From SZUA-229 sp041589175 (GTDB lineage Bacteria > Pseudomonadota > Gammaproteobacteria > SZUA-229), in contig JBFHWF010000002.1 in assembly GCA_041589175.1 (NCBI GenBank), positions 1-64,000 of the forward strand: a DNA stretch of 64,000 bases, written 5' to 3'. The position numbers and the translations under genes were made by a program. Shown one piece after another: positions 58,934 to 64,000 of this stretch. The notes beneath the pieces were generated by a model. It saw only the letters and a list, made by a program, of their open reading frames with translations. It searched no databases and was not told the DNA's origin. Position 1 is the first letter of the stretch, and every line of letters starts with the position of its first letter.

Positions 58934-60305
58934 TCATTATCAGAAGTGGCAGTCTAATCTCAGCAGAAAAAAATCCCTGCTAAGCTCCCCGGAACCGATA
59001 GTTGAAGGACGCCTGACGCGAATGGTGGGCTTAACACTTGAGGCCGTTGGCTGTGAGGCAGCTGTAGGCACTAGCTGTGATATCGTTGCACCGGGAAATC
59101 ATCATATTGAAGCCGAAGTGGTGGGGTTTTCCGATGAGAAAACTTTTCTCATGGCAATGGGTGAAAGTCGTGGTCTGGTGCCCAATGCACGCGTTATTCC
59201 GGTTGGCCATTCCAGTTTCGTGACCATCAGTGACGGATTTCTTGGGCGAGTTATTGATGGTCGAGGTCGTCCACTGGATGATCAGGGGCCTATTCGCATC
59301 ACCGCAAAACATGCCATGGATATGCCGCTGGCAGGTAAGCCCGTAAACCCCCTCTTGCGTGAACCCATCAAGCAACCGTTAGATGTTGGCGTGCGTGCGA
59401 TTAATGCACTCCTGACCGTTGGCCGTGGCCAGCGAATGGGGCTATTTGCCGGTACCGGCGTGGGTAAGAGTATCTTGCTGGGGATGATGACAAAGTATAC
59501 CGAGGCCGATGTGATCGTGGTTGGTCTGATCGGTGAGCGGGGACGAGAGGTGAAGGAGTTTGTGCAGGATATCCTTGGGCCTGAAGGCCTGCAACGAGCC
59601 TGTGTGGTTGCTGCACCTGCAGATGCTTCACCGCTGGTGCGTATTCATGGTGCGATGCTGGCCACCAGTGTCGCCGAGTACTTCCGTGACCAGGGTAAGA
59701 AGGTGCTGTTGCTGATGGATTCCCTGTCGCGATTCGCCCAGGCACAACGGGAAATTGGCCTGTCGATATCTGAACCACCCGCGACCCGAGGTTACCCGCC
59801 TTCGGTTTTTGCTCGTATTCCCCAACTGGTGGAGCGTGCGGGTAATGGTCAGGCAGGTAAAGGCTCAATCACGGCATTTTATACCGTGCTGACAGAAGGA
59901 GATGATCAGAATGACCCTATTGCAGATGCTGCTCGCGGTATTCTTGATGGGCACATCGTATTATCTCGTCAGCTTGCGGATATGGGGCAGTACCCGGCTA
60001 TTGATATGGAATCTTCGGTAAGCCGTGTCATGCCGATGGTCACCGAAGAGTCTCAGTTACAGGCGAGTAACCGGGTCAAGCAGCTATACTCACTGTATGA
60101 ACAGAACCGTGACCTGATAAATGTGGGTGCATACCAGGCGGGCACGAATCCGGCCATCGACCAGGCGATCATGATGCAGCCACGTATTCAGCAGTTCCTG
60201 AAGCAGGATATGACCGAAGCGGTTAATCTGAGTGACAGTCAGCATCAGCTCGATCAATTGATTGCTGAAGGTGACGCGGTTAGCAAGATTAATGAAACGG
60301 CATAA
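58920..60305 (+). CDS. fliI: Flagellum-specific export ATPase FliI
   Basis: Hexameric ATPase of the flagellar type III export gate. The 461 residues contain Walker A (GLFAGTGVGKS), VGLIGERGREV, the Walker B region KVLLLMDSLSRFAQAQREI and PPATRGYPPSVF, as in all FliI. I chose the ATG at 58920, 9 bases after GGGAG; an ATG at 58899 and one at 58926 are also in frame but placed less well. It overlaps fliH. Confidence 0.96.
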   Translation: MQMSDHYQKWQSNLSRKKSLLSSPEPIVEGRLTRMVGLTLEAVGCEAAVGTSCDIVAPGNHHIEAEVVGFSDEKTFLMAMGESRGLVPNARVIPVGHSSFVTISDGFLGRVIDGRGRPLDDQGPIRITAKHAMDMPLAGKPVNPLLREPIKQPLDVGVRAINALLTVGRGQRMGLFAGTGVGKSILLGMMTKYTEADVIVVGLIGERGREVKEFVQDILGPEGLQRACVVAAPADASPLVRIHGAMLATSVAEYFRDQGKKVLLLMDSLSRFAQAQREIGLSISEPPATRGYPPSVFARIPQLVERAGNGQAGKGSITAFYTVLTEGDDQNDPIADAARGILDGHIVLSRQLADMGQYPAIDMESSVSRVMPMVTEESQLQASNRVKQLYSLYEQNRDLINVGAYQAGTNPAIDQAIMMQPRIQQFLKQDMTEAVNLSDSQHQLDQLIAEGDAVSKINETA

Positions 60306-60337
60306 AGTTTGAATGTATATAACCTGAGAGGCATGTG

Positions 60338-60775
60338 ATGCGCTCGAAACGCATGCAATCCATCGCACATATTGCGGACCAGCAACAGCAGGAGGCTGTG
60401 CAGGTGTATGTGGCTGCGCAGCAATCGGTGGTAGAGGCTCAGCATCAGCTCGAACAGTTACTTGATTACCGTATTGAGTACAGTGAAAAGCGGGTCAGCT
60501 GCCATATGTCGATTCACCAGTTACGGGATTACCAGCTGTTTCTCGACAAGCTGAACCAGAGTATCGAGCAGGCGCATCTTCAGATTGAGCATCGAAAGCA
60601 GCACTGCGAAGCCCAGCGCCTTATCTGGTTGCAGACGCGTACGCGAAGCAAGGCGCTTGATGCAGTGATCACTAAATACCAGCAGCAGGAAGCGATGCTG
60701 GAAGCGCGTATCGAACAGAAAGAACAGGATGAGTTCGCCAGCCGTATCCTCGGCAGAAGACATAGCCAGAAATAA
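60338..60775 (+). CDS. fliJ: Flagellar export protein FliJ
   Basis: Coiled-coil protein that sits in the FliI hexamer and escorts chaperones. The 145 residues are Gln-rich heptads (IADQQQQEAVQVYVAAQQSV, LEQLLDYRIEYSEK), typical for FliJ. The ATG at 60338 has GAGAGG six bases before it; a GTG one codon upstream is less likely. It follows fliI by 32 bases. Confidence 0.9.
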   Translation: MRSKRMQSIAHIADQQQQEAVQVYVAAQQSVVEAQHQLEQLLDYRIEYSEKRVSCHMSIHQLRDYQLFLDKLNQSIEQAHLQIEHRKQHCEAQRLIWLQTRTRSKALDAVITKYQQQEAMLEARIEQKEQDEFASRILGRRHSQK

Positions 60776-60798
60776 CGATTAACGCAGCCAGTATAAGT

Positions 60799-60814
60799 TG
60801 GCACGTCAATTGCG
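60799..60814 (+). promoter_or_regulatory. Sigma-54 promoter of fliK
   Basis: TGGCACGTCAATTGCG matches the full consensus (TGGCACG, four bases, TTGC). Predicted start about 60825. It means fliK is transcribed separately from fliEFGHIJ and that the upstream in-frame ATG at 60824 falls at the transcription start, so translation should begin at 60854. Confidence 0.9.
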
Positions 60815-60853
60815 AATCTGTGTATGAAATGGTTTACAACACAGGTTGGAACA

Positions 60854-62188
60854 ATGGATACACAACAGCTTTCAGTTCTTCAGGTGGCAAAAACTCCCTC
60901 CGCAGCATCAAGGTCGACAACCGGTGTGACATCGACGGGGCAGGGTGAGGCAGAGTCACAGCCACAAGTATTCAAAGACCATCTTGAGCAGCAGCTAGAG
61001 CATCAGCTAGAGCAGCAGGTCGAAGCACCTGTCGAGTCCGAATATCTACAAAAAACTGTTGATAATCAACAAGATAAAACAATGCATGAATCACCCGCTT
61101 CGACACTTCTCATGAACAATGAGGATGCCCTGGTGATGACTGCAGAGCAGCAGGCAATCATGCTGGATAGCAGAATCAGCACGGCGCTGAGTAGTCAGCC
61201 TGATTCACCTGAGCCGGGCTTGCCTGAACTCGATAGTTCAGCAGAATTGGTGATTCCGGGGCTAGCGACAGACATGCCATCTCAGAACGCAGGCTTGCCG
61301 CTGGGTGGCAATGCATTGCCGCAGGATCACATACCTCAACTCAGTCAGTCACCCGCACAGATAGTTTCCAGAGGTTTGCCATTTAAAGCTGCTAGTGACA
61401 CAACTGTGATGACAGGCTCGCAGCCGGTGATCACAGGTCAGGCCACTGGTATACAGCAGGCTGTCTTAGCACAGGCCAGTATTGTACAGGCGCAAAGTGA
61501 ATCGACTGATGTGCCAGTAACACAGTATATAGCACCGGTGTTGAAACCAGTGGTAGCAGCACTTGAGGGCGGGCTGCGTCAGGCCGAGGGTAAACCTGCA
61601 CTGGATGCCATTTTCAGTCAGCTGTCAGCGACACAGGTGCTGAATCAGGCCAGCCTGCAGCAGCGAGTACCAGAACTGAACCAGACAATGAGTCCACAAC
61701 TTTCAGTATTTAATGCCACACCTGTGATGGATTCACCGCTGATGGCCAATGCTCAGACAGGTTTAAGTATTCCTGCGTCACTTGGAACTACGCAATGGTC
61801 ACAGCAGATGAGTGAGCAGGTAAGTATGATGCTAAGAAATGGTCAGCAGGTCGCAGAAATCAGATTAAACCCGGCACATCTTGGGCCGATGGAAATTCGC
61901 CTGACAGTGAATGATGATCAGGCGAGTGTGAATTTTATTGCCCAGCATGCACCAGTACGTGATGCAATTGATCAGGCATTACCCCGTCTCAGGGATATGC
62001 TTGAGCAGCAGGGGCTGAATCTTGCGGATGTAGATGTAGCGACTCATTCTGATACACAGCAGCAACAGGCAGAGGAATATTCAGCACAGGGTTCTGATGA
62101 CGGAGAAGTTGTAACAGATAAGCAGGGTGAAACTCAGGGAGATGTGGTACAGCGAGTGATTGATAGTGGATTAAGTCTCTATGCCTGA
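60854..62188 (+). CDS. fliK: Flagellar hook-length control protein FliK
   Basis: Secreted ruler that switches export from hook to filament proteins. From the ATG at 60854 the protein has 444 residues: a long low-complexity N-terminal part rich in Gln, Pro and Ser, and the conserved FliK C-terminal domain (about 315-405) with VAEIRLNPAHLGPMEIRLTV and LRDMLEQQGLNLADVDV. I prefer this start because GGA lies just before it and the sigma-54 promoter predicts a transcript starting near 60825. Its last 10 bases overlap the convergent kinase gene. Confidence 0.93.
   Translation: MDTQQLSVLQVAKTPSAASRSTTGVTSTGQGEAESQPQVFKDHLEQQLEHQLEQQVEAPVESEYLQKTVDNQQDKTMHESPASTLLMNNEDALVMTAEQQAIMLDSRISTALSSQPDSPEPGLPELDSSAELVIPGLATDMPSQNAGLPLGGNALPQDHIPQLSQSPAQIVSRGLPFKAASDTTVMTGSQPVITGQATGIQQAVLAQASIVQAQSESTDVPVTQYIAPVLKPVVAALEGGLRQAEGKPALDAIFSQLSATQVLNQASLQQRVPELNQTMSPQLSVFNATPVMDSPLMANAQTGLSIPASLGTTQWSQQMSEQVSMMLRNGQQVAEIRLNPAHLGPMEIRLTVNDDQASVNFIAQHAPVRDAIDQALPRLRDMLEQQGLNLADVDVATHSDTQQQQAEEYSAQGSDDGEVVTDKQGETQGDVVQRVIDSGLSLYA
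60985..61019 (+). repeat. Short tandem repeat inside fliK
   Basis: About three copies of a 12-base unit of the form GAGCAxCAGCTA encode LEQQLEHQLEQQ. It lengthens the disordered ruler part of FliK and could vary in copy number. Confidence 0.55.
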
Positions 62189-64000
62189 CGATGCATACTG
62201 GCTTCCGTCAGTAAGCTTAATGTCAGGTGAAGCAGTTCAGCAGAGTCGACGGGCTTTTTCATAAACCCCTTAATATGTAACTGTTCAGCACCTTCAGCAG
62301 TTATGGCATTACTATGTCCAGTGCATAGAATGATGGGTAATTCGGGGCGTAGTTCCAGCATCTGTGAGGCGAGTAAATCGCCGGTCAACCCGGGCATAGT
62401 CTGGTCGGTTATTATCAGATCAAACTGGTCAGGGTCGCGTTTAAAGGTTTCCAGTGCTTCTATCGAATCACAGTATGCTGCCGTTTCAAAACCGGCGTTT
62501 CTAAATAGCTCGGCGATAAATGAGGCTACGCTATTTTCATCGTCAACAATCATGAGTCGCTTGTTGGCGATTATTGACATGTCAATCGGCAATGTCTCAC
62601 GCGTTTTTTCTTCGTTAACACGTTCCAGGTTAAATAACAGCTGAATCTGTGTTCCCTGCTGAGTATACTGTTCATCGATTCTGGAGCTGGAAATAATTAT
62701 ATGGCCGTTACTGCTATGAACAATGTCATTGGCGATTCGTAATCCGGAGTTATTGCTATCGGCTGACTCGCTTTCAAGTAAATCTGTAATACTCTGTTTG
62801 CTAATACCCGGTCCATTATCCTGTATGGTAAGCACAGCATATGAATGATCCAGAAGTTTGCCGCAACAGGTGCAATGTTTACCCTGAATGTTCTGACAAT
62901 CGAGGTTAATAGACAATGTTCCCTTGCCGTTCATGGCGTTGCGAGAATTAATCAGTAGATGCATTAGCAGTTGGTTAAACCGTGATGCATTAATAAATAC
63001 AGCAGGTATATCTGGAGCTATCGATGTTGCAATTTCCATGGATGATGGCAATGCCGAACGTAGCATTTTGAGTGTGTTTTTTAGCAGTGAGGGCAGCACA
63101 ATCGCCCTCGAGGATGATTCCTCCTGTAAATTTATGTTCTGTATCTGCTCAATAATATCCCGAGCTTTGATTCCAGATTCGCGTATATGACCCAGATAGC
63201 TGGCTAGTTTTGCATCTGTGTTGTTTAAGTGTTCAATAGCAAGGTCAGAGAATCCCAGTATGCTTGCCAGGATGTTATTGAAATCATGTGCGATGCCGCC
63301 AGCAAGCATGCCCAGGGCTTCCATTTTCTGTGCCTGGTGAAGCTGGTTTTCGAGTAATTTCTGCTCTTCCTGTTGCTGAAGCTGAACGGTTATGTCGTCA
63401 CCTGCAAAGATGACAGATATTGGTCGCTTATCATCACATATAACAGTGCTTTTCCAGCGTATCTGTCGGCACTGATTATCATAGGTGATGATTGGAAGTT
63501 GCTCACTGGTGTGTGATTCAGTGTCTGGCGTTAGCTGACAAGTCAGTAACTGGTGAAAGTGATCACGAAAAGTTTGCCTGACCTCCTGTGGTATGAAACT
63601 GTCAATAAAATTCATTCCAGCCAGGTCGTTCTGCGTGCAACCAAGAATATGTGAAGCATGCTGGTTGGCTAGAACGATGCGTTCATGATTGTCCAGTACG
63701 ATAATGAGAACCTCAGCCACATCAATATATCGACGCGAAAGTTCACGCTCATATTTGAGAGAGGCTTCCATGTGTTTTCTATTTATCGCTTCAGCAAGAA
63801 TATTCGATATTGATTGCAGAAAATTCAGTTCATCGAATTTAAGTTTGGTTTCGAGTGGGCTGAATAAAATAAAAATTCCAAAAGGGTAGTTCTTTTCACC
63901 AATCAGTAGGCTGGTGAAGGATTTGTAGCTGTCTTTTATTAGCTCGTCGGGGAACTCGAACCGATGTTCAGCTTTTATGGATTCGCAGGAAACTGGTGTG
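62179..64000 (-). CDS. GAF-PAS hybrid histidine kinase with receiver domain, N-terminus outside the window
   Basis: The minus-strand frame is open to the window edge, so the start is missing; 607 residues are visible. In order: the end of a GAF domain (FTSLLIGEKNYPFGIFILFS), a PAS domain (IIVLDNHERIVLANQHAS), HisKA with GGIAHDFNNILASILGFS (phospho-His), a HATPase domain (DNGPGI), and a C-terminal receiver domain (LIITDQTMPGLTGD). A cysteine cluster CxxxxxxxCxCC sits in the HATPase domain. No membrane helix is seen in this part. An ATG at 63771 exists inside the gene, but the GAF residues upstream show it is not the start. It converges on fliK. Confidence 0.9.
   Translation of the reverse strand, partial: TPVSCESIKAEHRFEFPDELIKDSYKSFTSLLIGEKNYPFGIFILFSPLETKLKFDELNFLQSISNILAEAINRKHMEASLKYERELSRRYIDVAEVLIIVLDNHERIVLANQHASHILGCTQNDLAGMNFIDSFIPQEVRQTFRDHFHQLLTCQLTPDTESHTSEQLPIITYDNQCRQIRWKSTVICDDKRPISVIFAGDDITVQLQQQEEQKLLENQLHQAQKMEALGMLAGGIAHDFNNILASILGFSDLAIEHLNNTDAKLASYLGHIRESGIKARDIIEQIQNINLQEESSSRAIVLPSLLKNTLKMLRSALPSSMEIATSIAPDIPAVFINASRFNQLLMHLLINSRNAMNGKGTLSINLDCQNIQGKHCTCCGKLLDHSYAVLTIQDNGPGISKQSITDLLESESADSNNSGLRIANDIVHSSNGHIIISSSRIDEQYTQQGTQIQLLFNLERVNEEKTRETLPIDMSIIANKRLMIVDDENSVASFIAELFRNAGFETAAYCDSIEALETFKRDPDQFDLIITDQTMPGLTGDLLASQMLELRPELPIILCTGHSNAITAEGAEQLHIKGFMKKPVDSAELLHLTLSLLTEASMHRQA

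Noticed and set aside
59401..59868. Open frame of about 155 codons antisense to fliI
   Set aside because: Low-complexity translation rich in Pro, His and Arg, no domain, fully inside fliI.
63769..63771. ATG that could start the right-edge kinase gene
   Set aside because: The frame continues upstream to the window end and encodes a GAF-like segment, so this ATG is internal.
1..64000. tRNA genes, CRISPR arrays, insertion sequences, prophage or integrase genes
   Set aside because: None could be recognised by reading; no repeat-spacer arrays, no transposase motifs and no cloverleaf with a clear TTCGANNC loop in the intergenic regions.

Overview
The window looks like chromosomal DNA of a polarly flagellated gammaproteobacterium of moderate GC content. 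Three things point there: the rpoE-rseABC-mucD-lepA-lepB-rnc-era-recO block with nadB divergent to rpoE, the orn/rsgA neighbourhood, and a Pseudomonas/Vibrio-type flagellar hierarchy (FleQ, FleSR, sigma-54, FliA/FlgM). I did not try to name the genus. I saw no tRNA, rRNA, CRISPR array, transposase or prophage gene.

Layout. (1) 1-710: the start of a PLP-dependent decarboxylase translationally coupled to a small bacterial SET-domain protein. (2) 1166-4383: tadA, then a compact polyamine operon (speD, speE, fold-III ornithine decarboxylase). (3) 4380-8843, minus strand: three exported proteins, namely a SoxB/UshA-like metallophosphoesterase with altered metal-site motifs, a FixH/YtkA-like protein and a di-heme MauG/CcpA-type lipoprotein. 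(4) 9237-18000: a 62-residue protein, a hybrid histidine kinase, rsgA, a small c-type cytochrome, an M48 protease, orn, a rhodanese and nadB. (5) 17647-27676: rpoE, rseA, rseB, rseC, mucD, a glutaredoxin-like gene, lepA, lepB, a DUF4845 gene, rnc, era and recO, mostly overlapping or tightly spaced. (6) 28084-28623: an exported protein with a VPxPA-CTERM sorting tail.

(7) 28708-62188 is one large flagellar/chemotaxis region. On the minus strand are a soluble CZB-type chemoreceptor gene, flgA, flgM and flgN. On the plus strand are cheV, cheR and flgBCDEFGHIJKL. A minus-strand filament cluster follows (fliC, flaG, fliD, fliS, a fliT-like gene). Then come fleQ, an unrelated secreted-protein gene, fleS, fleR, fliE, fliF, fliG, fliH, fliI, fliJ and fliK. 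The regulatory logic can be read from the DNA: a sigma-70-like promoter before fleQ; sigma-54 (-24/-12) promoters before fleS, flgB, flgI, fliD and fliK; and sigma-28 promoters before fliC and flgM. This fits a cascade of FleQ, then FleSR, then basal body and hook, then FlgM export, then filament.

(8) The right edge holds most of a GAF-PAS-histidine kinase-receiver protein that runs out of the window.

The least ordinary items are the exported phosphoesterase/FixH/MauG trio, the SET-decarboxylase pair, the chemoreceptor coupled to flgA, the secreted gene and inverted repeats between fleQ and fleSR, and the unusual N-terminus of RpoE. All functions come from reading motifs and context; no database search was possible.
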